A stretch of DNA of 64,000 nt, taken from contig NZ_QJHK01000007.1 in NCBI RefSeq assembly GCF_003202435.1, positions 1 to 64,000 on the forward strand. The letters run 5' to 3'. Positions 8,217 through 17,950 of the stretch are shown here, one piece after another (the stretch's first letter is position 1; every line of letters begins with the position of its first letter). Position numbers and translations under genes: made by a program. This DNA comes from Flavobacterium cheongpyeongense (GTDB lineage: Bacteria > Bacteroidota > Bacteroidia > Flavobacteriales > Flavobacteriaceae). A model generated the notes under the pieces. It searched no databases and was not told where the DNA came from. It saw only the letters and a list, made by a program, of their open reading frames with translations.

Positions 8217-10124
8217 TTAATTTGTACTTCCTGCCTGAGTTGCTTTATGAATCAATTCCTGAAAGCTTTCCCCTGTGGCATTGTGTATTTTTCTTCCTAA
8301 CACATCCTGCCAGTCGATTAACGGATAAACGTTATTCTCTTTGGCCTGCTCATCAAACAATTTTTTAAGCTCCTCTAATTTTTCAGGATACTTTTTTGCC
8401 AAGTTATTGCGCTCGTTAAAATCTTCATTAAGGTTGTATAATTCCCAAACATCAGTGTCGAAATTGCTTGGTACCGGTACTTGATTTTTACCCGCACCAG
8501 TTTGTGAAGTAAAAGGATTTGCATGTGCCGCCGCCGCTTTCCATCCATCTTTGTAAATAGCTCTGTTTCCGAAAATATAGTAATACTGTATTTTGTGCAA
8601 TGATTCCGCTTTTGCATCATTTAAAGAAGCATATAAAGAAGAGCCCTGAATTTTATCCTGTTTAATTTCTCTTATCGTTTCAGGTGTTTTGATACCTGCA
8701 ATCTCCAATGTAGTAGGAAGAATATCCGTTACGTGGCTGTATTGATTTCTGATTCCTCCTTTTTCTTTAATCCCTTTTGGATAAAAAACAATCAAAGGAT
8801 TGCGTGTTCCTCCTTCGGATTGTGCGTCTTGTTTCCAGTTTTTGAAAGGTACGTTTGTTGCTTGGGCCCAACCCAAAGGATAATTGGTGTTCAAGCCTTT
8901 TGGTGTGCCAATTTCTCCAATTTTCTCTAAATTCGACTGAAGATTTTGCTCATCAGATACGCCTTGAGAAAAAAGACTTTGGCTGATTGTACCCACTTGA
9001 GAGCCTTCTTTACTGGCTCCATTATCACCAATAGCAACAAAGATTAAAGTGTTGTCTAATTGATTGGTTTCTTTCAGATAATTTACTACTCTTCCTATTT
9101 CATGGTCGGTGTAAGTGAGATATCCGGCGTACACTTCCATAAATCTGGCGTATACTTTCTTTTGGTCAGGTGTTAATTTGTTCCAAGCAGAAATAATAGC
9201 ATTACGTTCTGGCAATACAGCATTAGCAGGGATTACACCCAATTTCTTTTGGTTTGCCAAAACTTTTTCGCGGTATACGTCCCAGCCTTCATCAAATTTC
9301 CCTTTATAGGCATCACTCCAAGATGCTTCAACCTGATGCGGTGCATGAACTGCCCCTGGCGCATAATATAAAAAGAATGGTTTACCTGGAGCTGCTTTTT
9401 GTTGTTTGGTGATATAACTAATTGCTTTATCCGTAATTTGCTCTGTTAAGTGTCTTCCATCTGGTGTTATGTGCGCTTGATCTTCTACTAAATCTGGTTT
9501 GTATTGATCTGTTTGGGATCCTAAGAAACCAAAGAAATGATCAAATCCTTTTCCGGTTGGCCATCTGTCAAACGGACCTGCATCTGTAGCATCTTCGTCA
9601 GGAGTAACACCATATTTACCAACGGCAAAAGTGTTGTATCCATTTTCTCTTAAAATTTCAGCAATTGTTCCTTTATCCGATGGAATTCGACCATCCCAAC
9701 CCGGGAAACCTGCTGATAAAATAGTGTGCGAAAAGCCACTGACATGAACTCTTCCTGAATTCCTGCCTGTCAATAATGCCGCACGGGTTGGCGCGCAAAT
9801 TGCAGTGGTGTGAAAATTGGTATAGCGCAGTCCATTATTGGCCAAAGCATCAAAAGTTGGTGTTTCTATCAAGCCACCAAAAGCACTGGAAGCCCCAAAT
9901 CCCACATCATCCAGCAAAATCCAAACTACATTGGGAGCGCCTTTTGGAGCTTTTACAGGTTCCGGCCAATATTCTTTAGATTCCGCTAATGTTTTACCAA
10001 CAACTCCTTTATAATTGGTATCCGGTTTGTTTTGGGCAAAGCCAAATTGCGCCATTAACAATGCGGTAATTAAAAGCCCTTTTTGAGGACTTTTGACTTT
10101 TGAACTAAATTTAATTTTTTTCAT
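8217..10124 (-). CDS. arylsulfatase, Cys-type, exported
   Basis: This is a 635-residue alkaline-phosphatase-fold sulfatase with an N-terminal signal peptide (GLLITALLMAQFGFAQ). It hydrolyses sulfate esters through a formylglycine made from Cys110 in the motif ICAPTRAALLTGR, which fits C-x-P-x-R followed by x4-TG. Metal-binding aspartates are in ILLDDVGFG (residues 72-73), and the second metal region is in VAIGDNGASKEG. The large size and the GKTLAESKEYWPEP segment resemble the AtsA-like arylsulfatase group rather than small polysaccharide sulfatases. It is followed by the small membrane protein and hydroxylase genes and has a 288-base leader, so it may have its own promoter. Activation would depend on the FGE encoded at 4832. 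The natural substrate cannot be read from sequence. Confidence 0.9.
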   Translation of the reverse strand: MKKIKFSSKVKSPQKGLLITALLMAQFGFAQNKPDTNYKGVVGKTLAESKEYWPEPVKAPKGAPNVVWILLDDVGFGASSAFGGLIETPTFDALANNGLRYTNFHTTAICAPTRAALLTGRNSGRVHVSGFSHTILSAGFPGWDGRIPSDKGTIAEILRENGYNTFAVGKYGVTPDEDATDAGPFDRWPTGKGFDHFFGFLGSQTDQYKPDLVEDQAHITPDGRHLTEQITDKAISYITKQQKAAPGKPFFLYYAPGAVHAPHQVEASWSDAYKGKFDEGWDVYREKVLANQKKLGVIPANAVLPERNAIISAWNKLTPDQKKVYARFMEVYAGYLTYTDHEIGRVVNYLKETNQLDNTLIFVAIGDNGASKEGSQVGTISQSLFSQGVSDEQNLQSNLEKIGEIGTPKGLNTNYPLGWAQATNVPFKNWKQDAQSEGGTRNPLIVFYPKGIKEKGGIRNQYSHVTDILPTTLEIAGIKTPETIREIKQDKIQGSSLYASLNDAKAESLHKIQYYYIFGNRAIYKDGWKAAAAHANPFTSQTGAGKNQVPVPSNFDTDVWELYNLNEDFNERNNLAKKYPEKLEELKKLFDEQAKENNVYPLIDWQDVLGRKIHNATGESFQELIHKATQAGSTN

Positions 10125-10412
10125 TGTTTTATATTTTATAGATTATTAATGTTCCCTCTTCTGGGTGAATATTTCATTTTTTTTTTAAAAAATTAAATTT
10201 TAAATCACAATTAATTCTATAGATTTAATATGATTTTGAATTATGGTTTTACGAGTTGTTTAATATCAAACAATTATGAACAACTGTTGCTAATTTTATT
10301 TATGATCTTTCACTAAGCGAATTGTAGAAAAAAAGCCATCAAAATGGATTAGATAAAAAAACTGTTTAATTTAATTTCATTTTCGTTGATTAAAAATTCA
10401 TTCGTTTTACAA

Positions 10413-11981
10413 CTATTTTATTTTATTCCAATCTTCAACACCTACTTTTACAGACCACTGTTTGTGTAATTCGATTAGAGTCTGAAGCATTGCTGGTTCT
10501 GCATTTGCCAGGTTTTTTGTTTCGGTTCTATCTGTAGCAAGATTGTACAATTCCCAAGGCTGATTGTTTTCGGCTACCGCCTTCCATTCTCCTTTTCGTA
10601 CTGCTTTACTGCCTTCATGTTCCCAAAACAAAGCCTCATGTTCATTAGATTTTTTGCCTTCCAATTCCTTTTTTAAACTAATACCTTCTAAAGGAGTTAG
10701 ATTTTTTCCTTTAAAAGAATCCGGATATTGAATATCCGCAAACTCCAAACAAGTTGGGAAAATATCAATCAAATGACTTACCCGGTTGCTCAATGTACCC
10801 GCCTTTATATGCTTGGGATAATAGGCAATAAAAGGAGAAGCAATACCGCCTTCGTGTGTGTTTTTTTTGAATAATTGAAAAGGCGTATTGCTCACATTTC
10901 CCCACGGACTTTCGTAACTATCAATTGACGCAACCGAACCTGGTGTCCCATTTTTTTGTGTAACATAATTCCAGTTTTTCACCTCATCGGCACTTCCGCC
11001 ATTATCCGAAAGAAAAAGTACAAGGGTATTATCTTCTTCTCCCAAAGCCTTTATTTTCTTCAAGATTTCACCAATGCTGGCATCCATTCTATCAATCATT
11101 GCGGCATAAATTGCCATCCGATTATCCCACTTGTCTTTTTCTTCGGTACTTAGTTGATTCCAATCGGGTACTTTTTCAAAACGATTGGATAAGTCCCAAT
11201 TTTGATCAACTATTCCTTGTTCTTTTAATTTTTTAAAACGGCTTGCTCTCAGTTTATCCCAGCCCGCCAGGTATTTGCCTCTGTATTTTGCAATATCTTC
11301 TGGCAATGCCTGAATGGGCCAATGTGGCGCATTGTAAGCTACATACAGAAAAAAAGGCTTTTGCTGATTGCGCTGTTTTTCTAAAGAATTAACAGCAAAA
11401 TTCGTTATTTCCTGCGTTAAATAGGTTGAGGAATCTGTGCGAATAATTTCTTTATCTCCTTTTAAAAAAGTAACGGTTCTGCCGTCATTATACAAAGGCT
11501 GCGAGTTGAAATAACTGCTGCCGTTGTTTTGCAAGGTAAAAGAATCATCAAACCCTCTATTTACCGCCCAAGCTGAAGGTACTAAACCAACGTGCCATTT
11601 TCCTGAAACAATGGTGTTGTATCCTGCTTGTTTGAGTGCTTGCCCAATTGTGATGCAATGCTCATTTAAATAGCCCTGATAAGCCGGAACGCCCTTATCT
11701 TGTACCATATCGCCAACACCTGCCTGATGTGAATACAATCCTGTGAGTAGTGATGCCCGTGATGGACAGCAACGCCCCGCATTATAAAACTGTTTTATAA
11801 TAAGCCCGTTTTTAGCGAGCTTATTCAAGTTTGGGGTTTTAATTTCTGAGCCAAAAGCACCAATATCAGAGAAACCTAAATCATCTGCCAAAATGACGAG
11901 AATGTTGGGTTGTTTTTTCTGTGCGAATTGCTGAACTGGCACAAAAACCAAAAGGGAAAGAATGAAAATTTTTTTAATCAT
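10413..11981 (-). CDS. arylsulfatase, Cys-type, exported
   Basis: This is a second sulfatase, 522 residues, with a signal peptide (KKIFILSLLVFVPVQQFAQ). The sulfatase signature is AGRCCPSRASLLTG, with the formylglycine precursor Cys71. Metal ligands are in ILADDLGFSD and FLSDNGGSADE. It differs clearly from its neighbour at 8217 in length and sequence, so the two probably take different esters or act in sequence. It follows the SusD gene by 27 bases and so is very likely in the SusC-SusD transcript, which links uptake of a ligand to desulfation. Residue GKWHVG is typical of the fold. Confidence 0.9.
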   Translation of the reverse strand: MIKKIFILSLLVFVPVQQFAQKKQPNILVILADDLGFSDIGAFGSEIKTPNLNKLAKNGLIIKQFYNAGRCCPSRASLLTGLYSHQAGVGDMVQDKGVPAYQGYLNEHCITIGQALKQAGYNTIVSGKWHVGLVPSAWAVNRGFDDSFTLQNNGSSYFNSQPLYNDGRTVTFLKGDKEIIRTDSSTYLTQEITNFAVNSLEKQRNQQKPFFLYVAYNAPHWPIQALPEDIAKYRGKYLAGWDKLRASRFKKLKEQGIVDQNWDLSNRFEKVPDWNQLSTEEKDKWDNRMAIYAAMIDRMDASIGEILKKIKALGEEDNTLVLFLSDNGGSADEVKNWNYVTQKNGTPGSVASIDSYESPWGNVSNTPFQLFKKNTHEGGIASPFIAYYPKHIKAGTLSNRVSHLIDIFPTCLEFADIQYPDSFKGKNLTPLEGISLKKELEGKKSNEHEALFWEHEGSKAVRKGEWKAVAENNQPWELYNLATDRTETKNLANAEPAMLQTLIELHKQWSVKVGVEDWNKIK

Positions 11982-12008
11982 TTTGTTTATTTGTATGAAA
12001 ACCTTTCA

Positions 12009-13481
12009 TTAATAACCCGGATTTTGTGGTAATCCTATCGGGTCAATATTTCGCTCACTTTGTGGAATTGGATACAAATTATTACGTTCTGAAACAGAAT
12101 TTTTGGCTGTTACTTTTTTTACTTCGCTAACCAAAGTTCCCCACCGTACAAGGTCATACCATCTTTGTCCTTCCTGAACAAATTCTTTTTTGCGCTCTTC
12201 TCTAATGGCTTCTCTTAACTGGATTGTTGTTAGTCCTGCCAAATCTACCGTTGCATCTGGTGTTGTAATTGCTTTTGAAAAAGCTCTTCTTCTTACTTGG
12301 TTTACCAGTTCATGAGCCTCTTCGGTTGCTCCATCTTTCTCGTTAATGGCTTCTGCTAATGACAATAAAATATCGGCATAACGAATAATTGGAAAATTAA
12401 TAGCCACATTACTTGGTGATGACAAGTTGGTAACATCTAAATATTTACTAAAAATTGGCTTCGGAAAAGTATAAAGCAATCCGGTAGCTGGATTTAATAA
12501 TTGTTTCTTGTAGCTTACATCTCTGCGGGTGTCACCTGCGACATAAATATCATAAAACAGGGCAACATTCGAAATAATATCAGCTGGTTCTGTGGCAGTA
12601 AATCCTGTAAACGAAGTCGCTTGAAAAGTACTGCCGCTGGCTCCATTACTTGCCTGGTTTGGCTCGAATTGAACAGAAAAAATATGTTCTTTTCCGTTCT
12701 TTTTGGCTTTATTAAACACATCGGCAAAACTTTCGAAAAGGGCATATCCAAAACCGCCATTGATCACTTCTTTAGCTTTTAGAATAGCGTTTGTCCAATC
12801 TTTTCTGGTCAAATATACTTTCGCCAAAATAGCTTTGGCAGCTCCAGAAGTAGCACGTCCTATATTAGTTCCTGTATAAGTAGATGGCAGTGCTTCCGCA
12901 TCTTTTAAATCCAAAATAATTTGAGCATACACCTCATCAACTGTGGCTCTTTTTGATTTTAGACTTTCCACATTAATAGAAGTTGGCTCGTGCAAAACGA
13001 TTGGAACTCCTCCCCAAAGACGAACTGCCTGGAAGTACAACAAACCCCTAATGAATTTAGCTTCATTAATCAATCTGGTTTTAATCACATCTGAACCAGA
13101 CACATTTGGAATATTGTCAATCGCAATATTGGCTTTGTTGATGCCGTTGTAAATTTGGCGCCAAGCCAATTGAACACGATCTGAAGTGGCATCGTGGGTC
13201 AAATTACTCATTGCTCTTACTTGAGGATTTGTTGCAGAAACACCTGCTGCAGCATAATCAGAACCCATATCGGTCAAGAAATAGAGATTTCTTCCGAAAA
13301 GACTTTGTTCGCCTGGCTCAATTACGAAAGAAGCATAAACCGCAGTCACACTAGCAATGGCATCATCTTGGGTTTTGAAGAAATTTTCTTTGGTTATAAA
13401 AGAGGTTGGTGTTACCTCTAAATCCGTGCACGAAAACAATAACGCGGCACTTAATAGGACTGATAGTATTATTTTTTTCAT
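12009..13481 (-). CDS. SusD/RagB-family outer-membrane lipoprotein
   Basis: This is a 490-residue surface lipoprotein that forms the lid of a SusC channel and captures the ligand. The lipobox is LLFSC with the modified Cys at residue 18. SusD hallmarks are the N-terminal helical TPR-like part (WRQIYNGINKANIAI, EAKFIRGLLYFQAVRLWG) and the C-terminal signature REERKKEFVQEGQRWYDLVRWG with the ending NIDPIGLPQNPGY. It follows the SusC gene by 20 bases. Together they mark the locus as a nutrient uptake system. The absence of glycoside hydrolases nearby argues that the ligand is not a typical polysaccharide. Confidence 0.93.
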   Translation of the reverse strand: MKKIILSVLLSAALLFSCTDLEVTPTSFITKENFFKTQDDAIASVTAVYASFVIEPGEQSLFGRNLYFLTDMGSDYAAAGVSATNPQVRAMSNLTHDATSDRVQLAWRQIYNGINKANIAIDNIPNVSGSDVIKTRLINEAKFIRGLLYFQAVRLWGGVPIVLHEPTSINVESLKSKRATVDEVYAQIILDLKDAEALPSTYTGTNIGRATSGAAKAILAKVYLTRKDWTNAILKAKEVINGGFGYALFESFADVFNKAKKNGKEHIFSVQFEPNQASNGASGSTFQATSFTGFTATEPADIISNVALFYDIYVAGDTRRDVSYKKQLLNPATGLLYTFPKPIFSKYLDVTNLSSPSNVAINFPIIRYADILLSLAEAINEKDGATEEAHELVNQVRRRAFSKAITTPDATVDLAGLTTIQLREAIREERKKEFVQEGQRWYDLVRWGTLVSEVKKVTAKNSVSERNNLYPIPQSERNIDPIGLPQNPGY

Positions 13482-13501
13482 CGTTTAATTTTTTATTTTA
13501 C

Positions 13502-16500
13502 TTAAAAAGTTACGTTCAAGCCCGTGATGAATGTTTTGGAATTTGGATAAGCTCCAAAATCAATTCCGGGATATAAATTGTTTTGTTCATAAGAACTTAC
13601 CTCTGGATCATAGCCCGTATATTTGGTCCAGGTGATTAGGTTTTCGGCAGATACATATAGTTTTATGCTCTTTGTTCTAATTTTTGAGGAAAGACTTTTA
13701 GGTAATGTGTATCCAAAAGTTACTATTTTCAATCTCAAATAAGAAGCATCTTCTACAAAACGTTCAGAAACGATTGCTACTGGCGAGCTTGAAGCTCTTG
13801 GAATTTCATTACTTGGATTAGTAGGTGTCCAACGATCTAACAAAGTAGCAGCTGAATTGGTTCCTAGAGTTGAAACTTCCAATTGTTGATTCAAAGCATT
13901 AAATATTTTACCACCATAAGATCCTTGGAATGAAAAACTCAAATCGAAATTGCTATAGGAAACCGTATTGCCTAAATTTGCCACAAACTTGGGTTGTGAA
14001 CTTCCTAGACTACCTTTATCAGCAGCAGTGATTACACCATCTCCGTTAGTATCTACGTATTTTCTATCTCCAACTTTCGTATTGGCAAGGCTATTGATTT
14101 TTGGTTGGGTATTGATTTCTTCCTGAGTTTGGAAAATTCCGTTGGTTTGGTATCCCCAGAAAGTACCTAGTGGCTCTCCTACTTTTACGGTTACAGGTTG
14201 TTGTTGTAACAAAGAACCATTTGGAACTACTGGAAAGAATTGTTGCACTCCATTCCCTATTTCAAGTACTTTGTTTCTGTTCGCTGAAAACACAAAGTTC
14301 GAATTCCAAAAGAATGTATCTGTTTTTATATTTTCTGTATTTAAACTTATTTCAATTCCTTTATTCTCGACTCCACCAATGTTTTGTAGCACTGTAGCAA
14401 ATCCTGAAGTCAATGGCACTGGCACATTGATAAGCAAATCTTTTGTTTTTTTGTAATACACGTCAAAAACGAAATTTATTTTTCTATCCCATAATGACAA
14501 GTCCAAACCGGCATTGTATTGGGTCGTTTTTTCCCATCTTAAATCTGGATTGGCTAAGCGTGTCGGAGCCAATCCGGTTTGAACGGTTCCTCCAAAACTA
14601 TAATTAACCGATCCAATCGAAGCCAAAGAAAGGTAATTCCCAATTTCCTGATTTCCTGTTGTTCCTGCGCTTAATCGCAATTTAGCATCCGTTACCACTT
14701 CTTTAATACCTTTAGCAAAATCTTCATCGGTAATATTCCAAGAAAAACCAGCTGACGGGAAATACCCCCAAAGTGATTCTGATCCAAATCTTGAAGAACC
14801 ATCGGCACGAGCCGAAACAGTAAGATTGTATTTCCCTTTATACGAATAATTTGCTCTGGCTAAATACGATTTCAATACACTTTCAAAAGCATCACTAAAG
14901 GGTTTTACAGCCACACCGTCTTGTAAAGCATTGTAGGTATTGGCATCATTTACAAAAGTATTCGCCCCTGCATTTACAACTTCTCCCTGGGTATATTGAA
15001 GTGTATATCCTGCCAAAGCCGAAAACTTATGATCTTCTCCAAAACGAGTATTGTAATTCAGGGTGTTTTCATTCAATACAGAACTTACCAGGCGATTCCC
15101 CACAGAGGCTAATCCTTTAGTAGCTGCTCCAAGAGTCGTATTGGATGGTGCATAAAAATTTTGCTTCGTATTGATGACATCTCCACTTATTGCAACCTTA
15201 GCCGTAATTTCACTATTGATTTTATACTCGGCAAACAAACTGGTCAAAATTCTATTGATTTTGGTTTCGTTTGTGGTGTTTTCCAAATCATTGATTGGGT
15301 TAGGTACATACCCATTTACGGAAGTCGCATAAGGATTATTCGTTACGTTGTAACTTCCATCATCATTTTTAACAGGAACAACGGGAGCAGTCAGCAAGGC
15401 ACTAACCACCGGAGTATTATTTCTACCACCACTACCCGCTCCAACTCCATTGGCTATAGAATTGGTGTAATTGGTATTAACACCAAATTTAAAAGCTTGT
15501 GAATAATTTTTTTCATAGTTGGCCCGAAGGGAAATTCGCTTAAAATCGGAGCCAAGAACAATTCCTTCCTGATCAAAATAAGCTGCAGAAATCGCATACC
15601 TGGAACGGTCATCTCCGCCAGAAAAGCTCAACTGGTAATTTTGAATCGGAGCAGTTCTAAACAATTCCGATTGCCAATCATATCCACCCGAAGTTTTAAG
15701 AGCCTCAATCTGAGCTGGTGAAAAAGAAGGTGCCTGTCCTATACTTGCCTGAACATCATTGCGTAAACTGGCCCATTGAGAAGCATTAAGAAGATCTATT
15801 TTGTTCGACACTTTTTGAAAACCATAATAGGATTGGAATGAAATAAGATCTTGTCCTTTAGTCCCTTTTTTTGTTGTAATAATCACTACTCCATTGGCAC
15901 CACGAGAACCATAAATTGCAGTAGCAGAAGCATCTTTCAGAACATCGATTGACTCAATATCACTAGGGTTTATTGTAGACAAAACGTTCACTCCCGCTCC
16001 GGAATTAGCCACTCCAGCCGTACTATTGCTATTGTCATTATAAATCAGTACGCCATCTAAAACATAAAGTGGTTCATTCCCTGCCGTGATAGAATTTCCT
16101 CCTCTAATACGGACACTTGAAGTTGCTCCTGGCTGTCCCGAACTTTGGGTAACTACTACTCCTGAAACAGCTCCTCTTAATAAATTGTCGGCAGAGGAGG
16201 TAACTCGATTTAAATCTGCTTTGGAAACAGAGGAAACTGCCCCCGTAATGTCCTTCTTTTTTTGAGTTCCATAACCTACAACTACTAATTCATTCAATTC
16301 TTGAACATCTTGCTTTAAGCTAATTATTACAGGGGTAACATTGGCTGTATATTCAGTTTTCTTATAACCAACATATGTTACAATCAAAATGTATGGGAAT
16401 TTTTGTCCTGTTTGAAAATAAAACTTTCCTTCTGCGTCAGTAATAACACTATGTGTAGTTCCTTTTATAGTTACTGTAACTCCTGGAATGGGTTGATTTG

Positions 16501-16624
16501 TAATTGATTCTACAACAGTTCCATCTAGTTTTGACTGAATGAGCGGTGTGGTATTTTGCGCCTTAATTCCTAATGACAGCAGGAAAACAAACAACCAAGA
16601 GTTTATATTTAATTTTTTTTTCAT
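13502..16624 (-). CDS. SusC/RagA-family TonB-dependent transporter
   Basis: This is a 1040-residue outer-membrane barrel importing a ligand with energy from TonB. It has a signal peptide (MKKKLNINSWLFVFLLSLG), a carboxypeptidase-regulatory-like domain (about 32-112, LDGTVVESITNQPIPGVTVT), the SusC-type plug start ELVVVGYGTQKKKDITG and the plug end TAIYGSRGANGVVIITTKKG. The C-terminal strand ends TGLNVTF with the aromatic terminal residue typical of barrels. It is the first gene of the sulfatase operon, so its 5' region should hold the operon promoter. No anti-sigma or sigma factor gene lies beside it, so regulation is not by the common ECF pair. Confidence 0.93.
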   Translation of the reverse strand: MKKKLNINSWLFVFLLSLGIKAQNTTPLIQSKLDGTVVESITNQPIPGVTVTIKGTTHSVITDAEGKFYFQTGQKFPYILIVTYVGYKKTEYTANVTPVIISLKQDVQELNELVVVGYGTQKKKDITGAVSSVSKADLNRVTSSADNLLRGAVSGVVVTQSSGQPGATSSVRIRGGNSITAGNEPLYVLDGVLIYNDNSNSTAGVANSGAGVNVLSTINPSDIESIDVLKDASATAIYGSRGANGVVIITTKKGTKGQDLISFQSYYGFQKVSNKIDLLNASQWASLRNDVQASIGQAPSFSPAQIEALKTSGGYDWQSELFRTAPIQNYQLSFSGGDDRSRYAISAAYFDQEGIVLGSDFKRISLRANYEKNYSQAFKFGVNTNYTNSIANGVGAGSGGRNNTPVVSALLTAPVVPVKNDDGSYNVTNNPYATSVNGYVPNPINDLENTTNETKINRILTSLFAEYKINSEITAKVAISGDVINTKQNFYAPSNTTLGAATKGLASVGNRLVSSVLNENTLNYNTRFGEDHKFSALAGYTLQYTQGEVVNAGANTFVNDANTYNALQDGVAVKPFSDAFESVLKSYLARANYSYKGKYNLTVSARADGSSRFGSESLWGYFPSAGFSWNITDEDFAKGIKEVVTDAKLRLSAGTTGNQEIGNYLSLASIGSVNYSFGGTVQTGLAPTRLANPDLRWEKTTQYNAGLDLSLWDRKINFVFDVYYKKTKDLLINVPVPLTSGFATVLQNIGGVENKGIEISLNTENIKTDTFFWNSNFVFSANRNKVLEIGNGVQQFFPVVPNGSLLQQQPVTVKVGEPLGTFWGYQTNGIFQTQEEINTQPKINSLANTKVGDRKYVDTNGDGVITAADKGSLGSSQPKFVANLGNTVSYSNFDLSFSFQGSYGGKIFNALNQQLEVSTLGTNSAATLLDRWTPTNPSNEIPRASSSPVAIVSERFVEDASYLRLKIVTFGYTLPKSLSSKIRTKSIKLYVSAENLITWTKYTGYDPEVSSYEQNNLYPGIDFGAYPNSKTFITGLNVTF

Positions 16625-16716
16625 TACTTTGTTTTGGTTTAATAAATAAGGATCCCTGAAGGCTGATTTATCAACTTTCTATCCTTTTTGAGATGAACAT
16701 TTCTTTTTTAAACTTC

Positions 16717-16750
16717 GCCATTTCTGTTGCCGCAGAAATGGCTTTTTTTT
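16717..16750 (+). terminator. perfect hairpin with T8 tail in the SusC leader region
   Basis: GCCATTTCTG (16717-16726) pairs perfectly with CAGAAATGGC (16733-16742) over a six-base loop. Eight T follow on the plus strand, the classic form of a terminator for a plus-strand transcript. No plus-strand gene precedes it: it lies antisense, about 95 bases upstream of SusC. It may end an antisense RNA or act as a bidirectional insulator. Confidence 0.55.
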
Positions 16751-17196
16751 AGCTACAACACATTTGTTTTTTCATTCTATTTTTTATTTTTTATTAATAT
16801 TAATTTGATTTTTATTAGAAAGACATATGGTGAACACTCAGAATAATTTATAGTTTTTGCAATAAATTATTTTGAAAATGAGTATCCGAAATGGTGATGG
16901 CAGCAAATTGAAAACGCTAACAGGAACAACACATTCGACTAAGAGTGCCGAACGAAAAAAATCCTTGCTTGATCAAAAAAGAGGTATTCTTGATTGTTTT
17001 CAAAATATTAGTATTAGTAATTACTATCTATTATTTAAACTCTACTATTTCTATAGACAAATGTAGGTTAATATTTTGAATTACCAAAAAATTTCAAAAC
17101 ATTTTACAAAACAAATGTTAATACACCGACAACAAAAACATAAAGAACTAAAAGACAATATTTTAAATAAATCTAAAAACTATTTAAACATTCTGA

Positions 17197-17328
17197 TGGG
17201 TTGTAAAAATAGTGTTTGATGGCTTAGATAATGATAGAAGAATCTCACGAAACGATAAGCGATTAATGGAATCATCCGCTAGTATGGCCAAATTATCTGC
17301 TATAAAACTGTTATTGAACAAAATTTAA
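17197..17328 (+). pseudogene. C-terminal relic of an IS5-like transposase
   Basis: The frame from 17197 reads WVVKIVFDGLDNDRRISRN followed by a segment ending AKLSAIKLLLNKI and a stop. I recall similar ends in IS5-family transposases of Bacteroidota, where the usual form is WVVERTFAW-x-DNDRR. The catalytic glutamate-arginine pair expected after WVV is altered, no upstream transposase sequence remains, and no terminal repeats are recognisable. This is a decayed fragment of an old insertion. Confidence 0.45.
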
Positions 17329-17500
17329 ACAGGCTCTAAAAAGAATATGATTTACTATTCGAATTCTTTTCATTACCAATACTTATAAAACATTATCTTA
17401 CAATACATTATTTGATTAACATCTTATAAAAGAGAATTTGATACCAAAAAATAGGTTATACTACCTTTTTGATAATCTATATCAGGCTAATGGGTCAAAC

Positions 17501-17833
17501 CTAAACTAAATTTTCCAGTCCAAAAGCGGCTATCTGATCTATGATTGGTAATGTTTTCAAACCCAGTTCTGTCAATTTATATTCGACCTTGGGCGGAATT
17601 TCAGGGTATGCTTTTTTACTGACCAAATTATGCTCCACCAAAGAATTCAATTCCTGTATCAGCATTTTTTCACTAATACCCACTACCGCTCTTTTAAGTT
17701 CCCCATATCGAATAGTCCGTGTATTAATCTGATACAAAATCATCATGGTCCATTTACCGCTCAAAATGCTCAATGATTTTTTCACAGGGCAGTTTGTATC
17801 GCATGCATTAATTATTTTTAAATTTTTTTCCAT
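17501..17833 (-). CDS. HxlR-family transcriptional regulator
   Basis: This is a 110-residue winged-helix regulator. The HxlR pattern is clear: an N-terminal cysteine segment (CDTNCPVKKSLSILSGKWTM) then the recognition part RYGELKRAVVGISEKMLIQEL and the wing region PPKVEYKLTELG. HxlR proteins often sense reactive electrophiles or oxidants through cysteines and repress a divergent oxidoreductase gene. Here it is transcribed away from the NmrA-like gene with 117 bases between them, so the regulator most likely controls that gene and itself. The two N-terminal cysteines are candidates for sensing, by inference. Confidence 0.9.
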   Translation of the reverse strand: MEKNLKIINACDTNCPVKKSLSILSGKWTMMILYQINTRTIRYGELKRAVVGISEKMLIQELNSLVEHNLVSKKAYPEIPPKVEYKLTELGLKTLPIIDQIAAFGLENLV

Positions 17834-17878
17834 TGATATTCAATATTTCTAACTATTTAGTAAGCACCCAACCAACAC

Positions 17879-17901
17879 GTAAGTACTTGTACAAAAGTAA
17901 G
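17879..17901. promoter_or_regulatory. candidate HxlR operator
   Basis: ACTT (17885-17888) and AAGT (17895-17898) form an inverted repeat around GTACAA, inside the longer TAAGTACTTGTAC/AAAAGTAAGTTA arrangement in the divergent intergenic region. Position and symmetry suit an operator shared by both promoters. Not tested. Confidence 0.4.
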
Positions 17902-17950
17902 TTATTAATTAGTTTTACCAAAAATTAAAACAATTAAATAAAAAAATAAG

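Larger units (their letters stand above)
16625..17500. other. intergenic region upstream of the SusC operon
   Basis: About 880 bases without an intact gene. It holds the presumed SusC promoter, a strong hairpin at 16717-16750, and an IS5-like transposase relic at 17197-17328. A 64-codon plus-strand frame at 16872-17066 has no coding character and I reject it. Confidence 0.55.

Noticed and set aside
16872..17066. 64-codon plus-strand frame upstream of the IS relic
   Set aside because: Low-complexity, lysine/serine-rich, no neighbours or start context; likely chance.
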